64,000 nt of DNA from Adhaeribacter swui (GCF_014217805.1 NZ_CP055156.1:558001-622000); one strand, 5' to 3'. Shown: positions 26,365 to 36,114, counted from the stretch's first letter. Made by a program: numbers and translations. Notes: a model not told the origin generated them from the sequence alone.

Positions 26365-27750
26365 TTATCCTTTTAGTTCGCTGTAGCGTTTGAACATTTC
26401 TTTAACTTTTCCTTGGTGGTAGGCCAGTCCGTGGTAAACGGCGGCGACTACGCGCGCCCAGCGGTAATAAATTGGTGGTTTCTGGAGATGGCGGGCAAAT
26501 TTAAATACCCGGTTACTCCACGCCGAAATGTAATAGCGTGTCCGGTAGATAAGCTTGCGATGCCGGGTAGGCGTTTTGGCATCCGGGGCAACGCGTTTAC
26601 GCGGTTTCACGCCTTTTTTCTGCCAGGTTAATCGGTAAGCTAAACCTTCACGACGCTGCCGGAAACCGGCGGCTTGCGTTTGGTGCACAAATTCGGCATC
26701 CACTTGTTTTAATTCTAATCTATTTTCCTGAATAGCGTTAGCAACCAGTTGTTCTATTACCGGAGAGCGTACCACTACCACGTTGGTGCCTCTACCATCC
26801 GAAGAATACGGTTCTACCCAGGCATCGCCGAAAGAAATATCGGCGGTTTCGGCTACTACGTCGTCGCAGTAATTACACGCGGAATTCATGTAAAAACCGG
26901 CGCCCCAGTCGCCATCGGCTAAATGCCACCAGAGGCGGTTTACTTTTTGGCCATTGCGCAAGGTCAGTTGGGCGTTGTACCAATTAGCCGGGTGGTTATG
27001 GTCTTTCAGGCGATACTCTACCTTTTCAATCTGATTTACGGGTACGTTCATCTGCCAGGCAAAGCTTTCCACGAAGCGGGCGCTTTTCATGTGGCCGCAA
27101 AACAGGCCCAAAGTAAACTTAATGCGCTCCCGTATAACGGGATCTTCGCGGCGTAGTAACTGCACGGCTTTAATAAAACACGGAATGCCCACTACGGCGT
27201 ACCGGCCCGGAACTTCGCGAATAGTTTTTAAAATTTCGGATAACTCAATAGGGTAATACCGCGACTTAGCGCCGGCCCTGACCTCTTCTTCGGTGCGGGC
27301 AATGCGGTAACGGAAATAACGGCCATTGGTTTGCGGATCTTCGGTGGCAATGACGTGCGCTACGCCATCAATCAAACCCTGGCGCATTAACTCGGTGGCT
27401 ACCCAGGTAACCATGCCGCCCGAACTGCCTTGCAAACGGAAATCTTCCTCGCCCACGTGCCCTACGTACGCATTCTCAAACCGACCAATACTAGGGTGTT
27501 GCCGTTGGGCGGCCGGGTATAACTTATCGGCTAAATAATCTTCGTTTTTGGCTTCCGGCGAAAACGGGCAGGTTTGGGTAAAGTTAACCGAACGCTGATT
27601 AAACCAGGCATTATTACCCGTAGGTTTTAACTGGCCGTAATCATCAAAGTTCATCTGTACGTCGGGTAAATTGGCTTGGGCCACGCAACTGCCGCACCCA
27701 ATGCACAAACCCGAACACACAATTTCCTGCGGACTTACTAAAGCGCTCAT
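26365..27750 (-). CDS. Coenzyme F420 hydrogenase/dehydrogenase beta-subunit (FrhB) family iron-sulfur protein
   Basis: In this 461-residue protein the N-terminus has a 4Fe-4S-like cysteine group (CSGLCIGCGSC, then QTCPFSPEA). The FrhB N- and C-terminal domains follow (FRLQGSSGGMVTWVATELMR, then VVGIPCFIKAVQLLRRED) with a second cysteine pair, NSACNYCDD. In polysaccharide loci such proteins sit beside pyruvyl transferases, and a redox role in sugar modification is inferred; F420 itself is unlikely in this phylum. Its start overlaps the upstream pyruvyl transferase stop by 4 bp. The C-terminal 100 residues are basic. Confidence 0.85.
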   Translation of the reverse strand: MSALVSPQEIVCSGLCIGCGSCVAQANLPDVQMNFDDYGQLKPTGNNAWFNQRSVNFTQTCPFSPEAKNEDYLADKLYPAAQRQHPSIGRFENAYVGHVGEEDFRLQGSSGGMVTWVATELMRQGLIDGVAHVIATEDPQTNGRYFRYRIARTEEEVRAGAKSRYYPIELSEILKTIREVPGRYAVVGIPCFIKAVQLLRREDPVIRERIKFTLGLFCGHMKSARFVESFAWQMNVPVNQIEKVEYRLKDHNHPANWYNAQLTLRNGQKVNRLWWHLADGDWGAGFYMNSACNYCDDVVAETADISFGDAWVEPYSSDGRGTNVVVVRSPVIEQLVANAIQENRLELKQVDAEFVHQTQAAGFRQRREGLAYRLTWQKKGVKPRKRVAPDAKTPTRHRKLIYRTRYYISAWSNRVFKFARHLQKPPIYYRWARVVAAVYHGLAYHQGKVKEMFKRYSELKG

Positions 27751-28853
27751 GCGGGTTGTAATTGTTTCGTGCTCAGCGCCCGGTCCAGGTACGCGTTAGA
27801 TGATTGCCGCAATAAGTTTATTCTTGCGGTAATTTCGGGGTTTAAAGGCTCGCTTAAGCGGGCTTCGATCACCTCTGATGGCGTACCTTCCAGAATTAAA
27901 TGCTTTTCGCCGCCAATTTTAGCCATTAAACCTTGTAGTTTATAGCGCCGGTAAGGCGTGGTTTCGCACACAAACGGCCTGGCATTGCGCAAAGCAAAAA
28001 CACAACCGTGAAAAAAGTTAGTGGCTACGGCTTCGGCTTTCGCCATAAAATGCGCGAAATCATGCGGATCGGCGGTAAGCCATTGTTCGTCGGCCCAGTC
28101 ATTGCGGTACCCAATGCTGATGAGTGGCAAGTTTTTGCTCTTGGCGTAAGCTTGAATTTCGCGGGCAAACGATTCGGAAAAATTATGGCCGTAAACGGCA
28201 ATATACGCTTTTGGCAATCGACTTAAGCTGCGATCATCGGGCGTTACCGGGAACTGCAAGCAAGGGTCCAGTACCATTTCGGGCTCAAATCCTAAAGCAT
28301 TTTTTACAATTTCTTGCGAGTTAGCGTCGCGCACCGAAATCTGATCGAAGTTGCGCAGCTTTTCGGCCCAGTTGGGGTCCATGCCCCAGGTTGCATCGTA
28401 ATTACCAAAACTAGCCGCGTACGAAATCAGTCGCTTGGCCCGCACGTTGTCGCCATAAAAGATGGAACAGCCGCCAAACCACGGGTGCGATAAATTCCAT
28501 ACTTCGTCGCTGCCCACTACCACCACATCGTAGTTATCCATTTCGGCCGGATTCTCCAGTTGAAAGCGCCGCGACAAAGGCATGGTTTTAAAAATTTTAA
28601 AAAATTTTAAAATTTTCTCGCGGTACAGCGGGTAATCCGATTTAGGTACGTGCGTAGGTAATACCGGCTGAAAAGCGCAAGTCCATTCGGCCTGGTTTAC
28701 CCGGTCCGAGTCGTGATCCAGAATTTCTACCTGGTGGCCGCGGCCCTGCAAGCCTTCGGTTAAACAGCGCGCCTGCCAGTAACTTCCGTAATTAATGCAC
28801 CGGTGAAAAGTAAGAACGCCGATTTTTAAAGTATCTTTATTTGTATGCTCCAA
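27747..28853 (-). CDS. Polysaccharide pyruvyl transferase family protein
   Basis: The 368-residue protein begins KIGVLTFHRCINYGSYWQAR, the hallmark of the CsaB/PssM-like family that adds ketal pyruvate from PEP to glycans. VVVGSDEVWNLSHPWF and VATNFFHGCVFALRNARPFV are further family blocks; the latter His/Cys region lies in the nucleotide-sugar-like pocket. No ATG is available: TTG at 28853 is the apparent start. It is coupled to the FrhB-like gene by a 4-bp overlap. Roles in exopolysaccharide or S-layer glycan decoration are typical; the target here is unknown. Confidence 0.86.
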   Translation of the reverse strand: MEHTNKDTLKIGVLTFHRCINYGSYWQARCLTEGLQGRGHQVEILDHDSDRVNQAEWTCAFQPVLPTHVPKSDYPLYREKILKFFKIFKTMPLSRRFQLENPAEMDNYDVVVVGSDEVWNLSHPWFGGCSIFYGDNVRAKRLISYAASFGNYDATWGMDPNWAEKLRNFDQISVRDANSQEIVKNALGFEPEMVLDPCLQFPVTPDDRSLSRLPKAYIAVYGHNFSESFAREIQAYAKSKNLPLISIGYRNDWADEQWLTADPHDFAHFMAKAEAVATNFFHGCVFALRNARPFVCETTPYRRYKLQGLMAKIGGEKHLILEGTPSEVIEARLSEPLNPEITARINLLRQSSNAYLDRALSTKQLQPA

Positions 28854-29391
28854 TGTATCTTTCAGAAAAGGGTCAATAAATAATCGTTAAATCTTAACCA
28901 GACCTAAATTTTAAAAATTTAAATTTTACAGTCAATCGGCTAAGGGTTTCGGTAACACCGAACGGGATAAAGGCAATTTAGGTTATCCTGGCAATTAGTT
29001 GTTTGTGCTTGGATGTTTGTTACGCACCTGATATATTTTTGAGAACCAGGCTATTGGTATACAACTTCAGTTAAATAGATTTCGGCGAAGCTAATTAAAT
29101 CTATAACGGCTGACAAATACGCTATGAAATAAGCAGCCAGGTTGTGTTTTCTATTCAACCACCTGAACAAGCATTGCGGGGCAGTTAAACTTTTAAAATC
29201 CTAAGCCTCGCTAATTTTAAAAATTGTTAAACAAGAAAAGAACTAAAACGGTAACCGGGTAAGCTTCGTTAAAAGGCAAAATTTTAAAAATTACCGCGCC
29301 AACAATCTTGCCGTAAAGTAAGGTATTTATCCGGAACAATTAAAAAAGAAGCGCTGGATTACACACGTTCGCCCAGCTAAAATAAAACAGA
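28854..29391. other. Gene-free divergent region
   Basis: These 538 bp between the leftward pyruvyl transferase and the rightward phosphatase are AT-rich. They contain several TTTTAAAAATTT runs but no recognisable promoter, repeat or ORF. Confidence 0.5.
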
Positions 29392-29994
29392 ATGCTTAAC
29401 CTACTTCTTATTCGCCATGCTTTAACCGACTCGGTAGGAAAGCGTTTATCGGGCCGTTTGCCGGGTGTTTCCTTAAATAACACCGGTCGCGAACAAGCGC
29501 AACAGTTGGCTTCGCGGCTCGCCAATGTACCGCTGGCGGCTATTTATAGCAGCCCCTTAGAACGCGCCGTAGAAACTGCCGAGCCAGTAGCGAACTTACA
29601 TAATTTAAAAACACTTATTTCTCCGGATTTTTTAGAAATTGACTTCGGCGACTGGACCAACGCTACTTTTGAGAAACTGCAAGGGCAAACCCAATTTCAA
29701 CATTTTAACTCTTTTAGGAGCCAAACGCGCATACCCGGCGGCGAAATGATGCTGGAAGCCCAGACCCGCATAATTGCCGGCATCGAAAAATTATACCACC
29801 AGCACCAACAACAAACCATTGCCGTTGTGAGCCATTCAGATTTAATAAAAGCCGCTCTGGCTTATTATGGCGGCATTCACCTGGATATGTTTCAGCGCAT
29901 CGAAATTAGTCCGGCTTCGGTAAGTGTGATTCAAATTTTTCCGGAAACGGCTAAAATTTTAGTGATAAACGATACTGGCGACCTAAAGATTTAA
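29392..29994 (+). CDS. Histidine phosphatase family protein
   Basis: The 200-residue enzyme is of the phosphoglycerate-mutase-like superfamily. The catalytic N-terminal motif is LLLIRHALTD (RHA instead of the commoner RHG, with the phosphorylated His intact). LYSSPLERAVETAEP-like sequence and LEIDFGDW follow, and VVSHSDLIKA holds the second His. It is a phosphatase or mutase; the substrate (a sugar phosphate or cobalamin-type intermediate) is unknown. It is monocistronic. Confidence 0.88.
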   Translation: MLNLLLIRHALTDSVGKRLSGRLPGVSLNNTGREQAQQLASRLANVPLAAIYSSPLERAVETAEPVANLHNLKTLISPDFLEIDFGDWTNATFEKLQGQTQFQHFNSFRSQTRIPGGEMMLEAQTRIIAGIEKLYHQHQQQTIAVVSHSDLIKAALAYYGGIHLDMFQRIEISPASVSVIQIFPETAKILVINDTGDLKI

Positions 29995-30514
29995 CTTATA
30001 ATATTGCTTATTACTAAACAAACAGGCTAAACACCAAAAGCACTTTTTACAACTAAATTTGGTTTTTTGCCACCTTAAATCACCTTTGTTGCGGGCGCTA
30101 TTGCCTTACCTGAGTGGCAAGTTTTACACTGGCAAGTAACACCATCCGGTAGTTAACGTACAACCCTCAGGAAAGTAGCTTAACTCAGTACATTTTTAAA
30201 TTTTGCAATTAGGCCAAGGCGTTATTATTTTTTTTTCAGTTCCGGCAGCTTTTTCTAAAAATGCCAGTAATTTTTATTTCAAAAAGTACGCTCGCGATAA
30301 TAACAGTAGAAATAAATGCCAGCTTAAAATTTTAAATAAAAACCTTGTTAGTAAGAGTAGCTTTCAGCTGAAAATCTGGCAGTTAAAACCTAATTTTGCC
30401 TTTTTACCGTATTTTATTTAACATAAACAGGTTTGATACTGTAACAATTTAGCTATATTCCTGTTTCAAAAGCTTTTTAACAGTCGAGTAGTTATATCAC
30501 TAAAGATAATTCAC
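29995..30514. other. Gene-free stretch before inositol-3-phosphate synthase
   Basis: These 520 bp are AT-rich. A 72-codon frame (30203-30421) has a low-complexity Lys/Asn/Phe composition and no family features, so it is not called. No hairpin with a clear role is seen. Confidence 0.5.
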
Positions 30515-31843
30515 ATGCATAATACCATTGAAAAAGCAACAGGAAAGCTTGGTATATTAACCCCGGGGTTAGGTGCCGTAGCCACTACCCTTATTGCCGG
30601 TGTAGAAGCCGTGAAAAAAAATCTGGCGCAGCCGGTTGGCTCTTTAACCCAGATGGGAAATATCCGGTTAGGAAAAAAATCAGAAAACCGGAACCCCAAA
30701 ATTAAAGATTTTGTACCGCTCGCTGACCTGCATGACATTGTTTTTGGTGGTTGGGATGTGTATAGCGATAATGTGTTTGAAGCCGCCCTGAACGCTAAAG
30801 TACTGGAGCCTATGTTGCTGCACGCCGTTCGCGCCGAACTGGAAGCCATTAAGCCCATGAAAGCCGTTTTTGACCAAGCATATATTGCCAACCTGCACGG
30901 CGATAACGTAAAACAAGCGGCTACCAAAGCCGATCTGGCCAAGGCCGTAATGGACGACATCGAAAATTTTAAAGAAGCCAACGATTGCTCCCGCGTGGTA
31001 CTCGTGTGGTGTGGTTCCACCGAAATTTATTTGGAACCTTCGGCGGTACACCAAACCCTGGCCAGTTTTGAAGAAGGCTTGCGCAACAACGATCCGGCCA
31101 TTGCCCCTTCTATGATTTATGCTTACGCGGCTTTAAAACTGGGCGTACCTTTTATGAATGGCGCTCCTAATTTAACCTGCGATATTCCGGCTTTAATCGA
31201 ACTAGCCAAACAAACCGATACCCCCATCGGCGGTAAAGATTTTAAAACCGGCCAAACTTTAATGAAAACTATCCTGGCTCCCGGTTTGCAGGCGCGGGCT
31301 TTAGGCGTAAAAGGCTGGTTTTCATCGAATATTCTGGGTAACCGCGATGGCTACGTGCTCGATCATCCGGACAATTTTAAAACCAAAGAAGTTTCGAAAT
31401 TAAGCGTACTCGAAGATATTCTGCAACCCGAAACCAACCCGGAACTGTACGGCGAAATTTATCACAAAGTAAGAATCAACTATTACCCCCCGGCCGGCGA
31501 CAACAAAGAAAGCTGGGACAACATTGATATTTTTGGCTGGCTGGGTTACTCCATGCAAATAAAAATTAACTTTTTGTGCCGCGATTCTATTCTGGCTGCT
31601 CCGTTGGTGCTGGATTTAGCGTTGTTCAGCGATTTAGCTAAACGCGCTGGCATGTCGGGCATTCAGGAGTGGTTGTCTTTTTACTTTAAGTCGCCGCAAA
31701 CTGAATCTGGCTTGCACCCGGAACACGATATTTTCAAGCAATTAATAGGACTGCAAAACACTTTACGCCAACTCATGGGCGAAGAAATTATTACGCACCA
31801 AGGCCAGGATTTCGATCAGGATTTAGTAGAAGCTTCGTTGTAA
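30515..31843 (+). CDS. ino1: Inositol-3-phosphate synthase
   Basis: This 442-residue NAD-dependent enzyme converts glucose-6-phosphate to myo-inositol-3-phosphate. The Rossmann block is KLGILTPGLGAVATTLIAGV (residues 11-30). PSMIYAYAALKLGVPFMNGA and TDTPIGGKDFKTGQTLMKT hold the active-site lysines. GWFSSNILGNRDGYVLDHP and the C-terminal DIFGWLGYSMQIKINFLCRD complete the family pattern. It supplies inositol lipids or compatible solutes, known in several Bacteroidota. It is monocistronic with a strong terminator. Confidence 0.95.
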   Translation: MHNTIEKATGKLGILTPGLGAVATTLIAGVEAVKKNLAQPVGSLTQMGNIRLGKKSENRNPKIKDFVPLADLHDIVFGGWDVYSDNVFEAALNAKVLEPMLLHAVRAELEAIKPMKAVFDQAYIANLHGDNVKQAATKADLAKAVMDDIENFKEANDCSRVVLVWCGSTEIYLEPSAVHQTLASFEEGLRNNDPAIAPSMIYAYAALKLGVPFMNGAPNLTCDIPALIELAKQTDTPIGGKDFKTGQTLMKTILAPGLQARALGVKGWFSSNILGNRDGYVLDHPDNFKTKEVSKLSVLEDILQPETNPELYGEIYHKVRINYYPPAGDNKESWDNIDIFGWLGYSMQIKINFLCRDSILAAPLVLDLALFSDLAKRAGMSGIQEWLSFYFKSPQTESGLHPEHDIFKQLIGLQNTLRQLMGEEIITHQGQDFDQDLVEASL

Positions 31844-31873
31844 ACTATTTAAGTTCTGCCTTATCATAAATGG

Positions 31874-31904
31874 AAGTGCCGGTTTTGTAACCGGCACTTT
31901 TTAT
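31874..31904 (+). terminator. Intrinsic terminator after inositol-3-phosphate synthase
   Basis: AAGTGCCGGTT (31874-31884) and AACCGGCACTT (31889-31899) are perfect 11-bp arms with a 4-nt loop, followed by a T-run. Confidence 0.92.
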
Positions 31905-31983
31905 TTTAACCAGCTTTTTGGTGATAATTTAAAAAATAAATATTTTACAAAAACTGGATGCAGGAAAAGCCAATCCATAAAAT

Positions 31984-32003
31984 CGTTTGTGAAGACACAA
32001 ACG
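31984..32003. repeat. CGTTTGTG stem-loop repeat, copy 2
   Basis: CGTTTGTG-aaga-CACAAACG lies in the 438-bp gap 31844-32281 and is identical in both arms to the copies at 20437 and 54611. A related hairpin follows 60 bp later. Confidence 0.72.
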
Positions 32004-32063
32004 ATAGCGGCTATGGAATACAAACATTTGCTGCAAATCTTAATTCTTAATTAATATCCGCCC

Positions 32064-32087
32064 GTTGGCAGTGTCTTCACTGCCAAC
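32064..32087. repeat. Companion stem-loop of the CGTTTGTG element
   Basis: GTTGGCAGTG-tctt-CACTGCCAAC is a perfect 10-bp stem. Its loop (tctt) is the complement of the aaga loop of the stem-loop 60 bp upstream. The GGCACTGCC string after copies 1 and 3 looks like a remnant of this second stem. Confidence 0.6.
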
Positions 32088-32281
32088 TTTTAGGCCACTC
32101 CTGAATGAATAATCTATAATCAATATCGCCAGCTGGCTTTACTTTATAAATGTATTCCAAGCAAGAAGCTCTAACCTATAATTTTAAATTTTTAAGTTAG
32201 CGAATGTCTTATAACTTTCGTTTAATTGCCAATTCCGGAATAACCTAATACTTAAAACTTAAAACGTACTACCTATTCAGA

Positions 32282-33238
32282 ATGGAAAAATTAAAAGTAG
32301 CCACGGCGCAGTTCGAGAATAAAAGCGGCGATAAAGCGTATAATTTAAGTATAATAGAAGAATTAAGCCGGCAAGCGGCAGAGCAAGACGCCCAGGTAAT
32401 CTCTTTTCATGAGTGCTCCATTACCGGTTATACCCACGCCCGGGAATTAACCCGGGAGCAAATGCTCGACTTAGCTGAGTTTATTCCGGATGGTCCGAGT
32501 ATTCAAAAATTAACCGAAATAGCTACCAAATACCAAATAGCTGTACTGGCGGGTTTGTTCGAGAAGGACCAGGACGATAAAATTTACAAAGCTTATGTTT
32601 GCGTAGATGCTACAGGCTTGGTGGCGAAATACCGCAAGTTGCACCCGTTTATCAATCCGCACATTACGCCGGGTGATAGCTACTGCGTGTTCGATTTGCT
32701 GGGCTGGAAATGCGGCATTTTAATTTGCTACGACAATAACGTAATCGAAAACGTACGGGCAACCAAACTGCTAGGTGCCAATATTATTTTTATGCCGCAC
32801 GTAACCATGTGTACGCCGTCTACGCGGCCCGGCGCTGGCTTCGTGGACCCGAAACTTTGGGAAAACCGCGAAAATGACCCTACTTCGCTGCGGCTGGAGT
32901 TTGATGGCATGAAAGGCCGGGGTTGGCTCATGAAGTGGTTACCCGCCCGCGCCTACGATAACGCTATTTATGCCGTTTTCTCAAACCCCATTGGCATGGA
33001 TGCCGACCAGCTTAAAAATGGCTGCTCCATGATTATCGATCCGTTTGGCGATGTAATTGCGGAATGCCGCCAACTGGGTAACGAAATACAAATAGCAACG
33101 CTCACGCCCGAGAAACTGCAACAAGCCGGTGGCACCCGGTACATCAAAGCCCGTCGTCCGGATTTGTACCGCGACATTATCGGCCAGGAACATAACCCGG
33201 AACAAAAAGTAGTTTGGCTGCAAGCCGATAGTAAATAA
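32282..33238 (+). CDS. Carbon-nitrogen hydrolase (nitrilase superfamily)
   Basis: This 318-residue cytosolic amidase/nitrilase-like enzyme has its catalytic triad visible as Glu in ISFHECSITGY (about residue 44), Lys in YRKLHPF (about 120) and Cys in GILICYDNN (about 155). The C-terminal part (KARRPDLYRDIIGQEH) is typical of N-carbamoyl or omega-amidase-like branches. The substrate is unknown. It is monocistronic, with an AT-rich leader. Confidence 0.9.
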   Translation: MEKLKVATAQFENKSGDKAYNLSIIEELSRQAAEQDAQVISFHECSITGYTHARELTREQMLDLAEFIPDGPSIQKLTEIATKYQIAVLAGLFEKDQDDKIYKAYVCVDATGLVAKYRKLHPFINPHITPGDSYCVFDLLGWKCGILICYDNNVIENVRATKLLGANIIFMPHVTMCTPSTRPGAGFVDPKLWENRENDPTSLRLEFDGMKGRGWLMKWLPARAYDNAIYAVFSNPIGMDADQLKNGCSMIIDPFGDVIAECRQLGNEIQIATLTPEKLQQAGGTRYIKARRPDLYRDIIGQEHNPEQKVVWLQADSK

Positions 33239-33376
33239 TTCTTCCCTGTTTTTATGGATTTTTAATCCAAACCAACTCTATAATAATTTAACAGTATAAC
33301 CCACAAACCCTAGTTTTAAATTTTTTAAAATTTTAATCGTTAACCCCACTCCGATTATATCTAAACACCTATAACC

Positions 33377-33997
33377 GTGAACGAAACGATTAAACTGAGC
33401 TCCTTCGGCCGAAAAAACAAGGTCTTGTTAATCAACGAGGAAGTTATTCAGTTTAACCGCCGAACCATTTTCCGGAAAGATATAATCGGCATAAAACAAT
33501 ATGCCAAAGCCTTACAGTTTTACCGGTTCCGGGTGGGCGAGCAACACTATTTAGGCCTGAAAACCGCTACCCAGCAACTGGATATTTTGCTCACCTGTTA
33601 CTTTGATATTGACCAGGATTATTTCCTTGACCTGGAAGACCGAATTACCGCCGCCATTTGGGAGCAAACTACTGATCAAATCTGGCTCCGGCATAAAGAA
33701 ATTTTAAAAAATAATGGCACTATCGCGGTGGGGCATTGCCAGGTTAGCCGCACCGGCATTACGTTGCATAAAGCCACCGACTTAACCGGAAAGCCGCTCC
33801 TGATTACCTGGCCGGAACTGCACTACCAAATCCTGCACGACCGGTTGGTACTCAATAACCAAACCGATTACGCCATTTACACCAACCTGTATTTTAAAGA
33901 CACCTGGAACCTGGATGTATTTATTGCCTTGCTGGATTGGATTACCCAGGAAAACGGTTTGGGTGAACTGCCTGAGGCCAACACGCTGGGACTGTAA
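33377..33997 (+). CDS. Hypothetical protein, possibly PH-like domain
   Basis: The 206-residue product starts at GTG (33377). The first half (KVLLINEEVIQFNRRTIFRK, then FYRFRVGEQHYLGLKT) has the beta-rich pattern of bacterial PH-like or membrane-associated domains, but no firm family is recognised. It has no signal peptide or membrane segment. It lies 65 bp before the HEAT-cyclophilin lipoprotein gene on the same strand and may be co-transcribed with it. Confidence 0.65.
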   Translation: MNETIKLSSFGRKNKVLLINEEVIQFNRRTIFRKDIIGIKQYAKALQFYRFRVGEQHYLGLKTATQQLDILLTCYFDIDQDYFLDLEDRITAAIWEQTTDQIWLRHKEILKNNGTIAVGHCQVSRTGITLHKATDLTGKPLLITWPELHYQILHDRLVLNNQTDYAIYTNLYFKDTWNLDVFIALLDWITQENGLGELPEANTLGL

Positions 33998-34062
33998 ATG
34001 GATTAAACTGGGCCTGCAAATTTCCGGGCTTTTCTGTATCTTCCCTCCCGAGAGCTTTTCGT

Positions 34063-35991
34063 ATGAGATACTTTTACTTGCTGCTGATTTATTTATCTAT
34101 TACGGGTTGCCGGGTAACTGGCCGGCAAAATGCAACTGAGTTGGGCAACAAATTTAAAGATGTTACCCTGCAAACTATTTACACGGCTCAGGACGAACGG
34201 CAAACCAATCAACTTTTACCTTTTTTAAAAAATCCAACGGCCCGCTACCGTCAGGAAGCCGCCATGGCTTTTGCCTCGGTGCAGGACTCACTCGCCATCC
34301 CCCCGTTGGTTGCTTTGCTCTCCGACCCCGAAACTGCGGTACGGCAATCGGCCGCTTACGCCCTAGGGCAAATAGGTAAACCCACTACCGAAGAAACTTT
34401 ACTAATCGCCATTGAAAAAGAACAAAACGCAGCGGTACGGGCGGAGTTGCTGGAAGCTTTAGGTAAATGCGCGACGCAAAAAGGCTTGGATGCGCTGGTA
34501 AAATTCGACTTTACGGTATCTGAAGTGCAGGCTGGTCAGGCCTGGGGGATTTACCGGGCTCATTCCCGACCGCTCAACTTCGACCAAGCCATTCTGAAAG
34601 CGGTAAGTTTCTTAACGGCACCCAATCCCGAAACCCGTTTGGCGGCGGCTCATTTTCTAGCCCGCACGCCTAAACTCGATCTTTCGCCGCATGCCGCCAC
34701 ACTGGTAAACACCGCCCAAATTGACCCCAGCGTAGACGTAAGAATGGCAGCGTCTCAGGCGCTTACCAAGGTTAAAGCCGCTAATTTAGCTGAAGAACTG
34801 GACGGGATTATGGAAACTGAACCAGATTACCGCGTACGTTTAAGCGCCTTGCGCGCCACCGTTAACCTGGAATACGCCGCCGCCAAACCAATTTTGTGGC
34901 GCGGCCTCGCCGATAAAAACATAAACGTAGCCCTTACGGCCGCCGATGTAATTGCCACGCAATCTACCCCGGACCAAGCTGACGCGTTATTATTAAAAGC
35001 CGAGCAAACTTTACGCTGGCGTGTACGAGCTACCTTATTGGGTGCCGCTCTGAAACAACACCCCGATAAACAAGAAGTTTTAACGAGCATTCAGGAAAGA
35101 TATAATCAAAGCAACAATAACTACGAAAAAGCCGCTTTATTAACGGCCGCCGCCAAAGACTTTGCCGGGGCTGCGTTTGTAGAAAAAGAAACCTTCGCCA
35201 CCGATATCCCCGTCATCCGGACGTATGGTATCGAAGCGCTCACCCAGATCCGCAGCGATAAAAACTTTCCGGCGAACCAGAAAAAGCATTTTGCCGATTT
35301 ATTTAAACGAGCCATTGCTTCCGGCGACTTAGCCGTTATTGGTATTACCGCGGGTTTGCTTCGTCAGCCGGAATTAAATTTTAAAAACGAGTACACTGAT
35401 ATTAATTTTTTAAAAAATGCCTTAGCCAAACTTGTTTTACCCCGCGACAACGAAGCGTACCAGGAAGTAGTAAAAACCATTGCTTTTCTGGAAGGTAAAC
35501 CCGAGCCGCCAACGCCCAAAAACCCGCTCTCCCACCCCATCGACTGGACCTTGGTGCAAAGCTTACCGGCTAAGCAAGAAGTAAGCATTCAAACCAACCG
35601 CGGCGAAATAATTTTGCAGTTGTTCGTGGAAGAAGCACCGGGCACGGTGGCTAATTTTGTGCAATTAGCCCAAAGCGACTTTTTCAACGGCAAAAACTTT
35701 CACCGGGTGGTGCCTAACTTCGTTATTCAGGGCGGCGACCCGCGCGGCGATGGTTGGGGCGGCACCGATTACTCCATCCGCTCGGAACTCCACGACCTGC
35801 ATTACCGCGAAGGATACCTCGGCATGGCCTCGGCGGGCAAAGACACCGAAAGCTGCCAATGGTTTATCACCCACTCCCCCACCCCGCACCTCGATGGCCG
35901 CTACTCCATCTTCGCCCGCGTGATTAAAGGCCTGGAAGTTTTACCTCTGCTGGAAATTGGTGATAAAATTCAGGAAGTACGGTTGCGGTAA
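34063..35991 (+). CDS. Lipoprotein with HEAT repeats fused to a cyclophilin-type peptidyl-prolyl isomerase
   Basis: The 642-residue product starts with a lipoprotein signal (LLLIYLSITGC, lipid-anchored Cys about residue 16). From about 45 to 460 it consists of HEAT repeats (RQEAAMAFASVQDSLAIPPL, then AVRQSAAYALGQIGKP). Residues about 505-640 form a cyclophilin domain with FHRVVPNFVIQGGDPRGDGW (catalytic Arg), SCQWFITHSPTPHLDGRYS and FARV. It likely works as a periplasmic or outer-membrane-tethered foldase whose HEAT arm binds clients. The fusion is also seen in other Bacteroidota. Confidence 0.92.
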   Translation: MRYFYLLLIYLSITGCRVTGRQNATELGNKFKDVTLQTIYTAQDERQTNQLLPFLKNPTARYRQEAAMAFASVQDSLAIPPLVALLSDPETAVRQSAAYALGQIGKPTTEETLLIAIEKEQNAAVRAELLEALGKCATQKGLDALVKFDFTVSEVQAGQAWGIYRAHSRPLNFDQAILKAVSFLTAPNPETRLAAAHFLARTPKLDLSPHAATLVNTAQIDPSVDVRMAASQALTKVKAANLAEELDGIMETEPDYRVRLSALRATVNLEYAAAKPILWRGLADKNINVALTAADVIATQSTPDQADALLLKAEQTLRWRVRATLLGAALKQHPDKQEVLTSIQERYNQSNNNYEKAALLTAAAKDFAGAAFVEKETFATDIPVIRTYGIEALTQIRSDKNFPANQKKHFADLFKRAIASGDLAVIGITAGLLRQPELNFKNEYTDINFLKNALAKLVLPRDNEAYQEVVKTIAFLEGKPEPPTPKNPLSHPIDWTLVQSLPAKQEVSIQTNRGEIILQLFVEEAPGTVANFVQLAQSDFFNGKNFHRVVPNFVIQGGDPRGDGWGGTDYSIRSELHDLHYREGYLGMASAGKDTESCQWFITHSPTPHLDGRYSIFARVIKGLEVLPLLEIGDKIQEVRLR

Positions 35992-36114
35992 TTTTTTAAA
36001 TTACCCTTAGGATAAGTTTTTTAAATTTTCAACCAATTAAATCTGCGGATTAAGGAATAGGTTACTGAGTTAAATTAGTATTATTTCGTATATTAGCAAA
36101 TAACTATAAATACA

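Noticed and set aside
26365-27750. True F420-dependent hydrogenase subunit
   Set aside because: No hydrogenase or F420 genes are nearby; the coupled pyruvyl transferase points to glycan modification.
30203-30421. 72-codon plus-strand frame before inositol-3-phosphate synthase
   Set aside because: AT-driven Lys/Asn/Phe composition, no start context, no family features.
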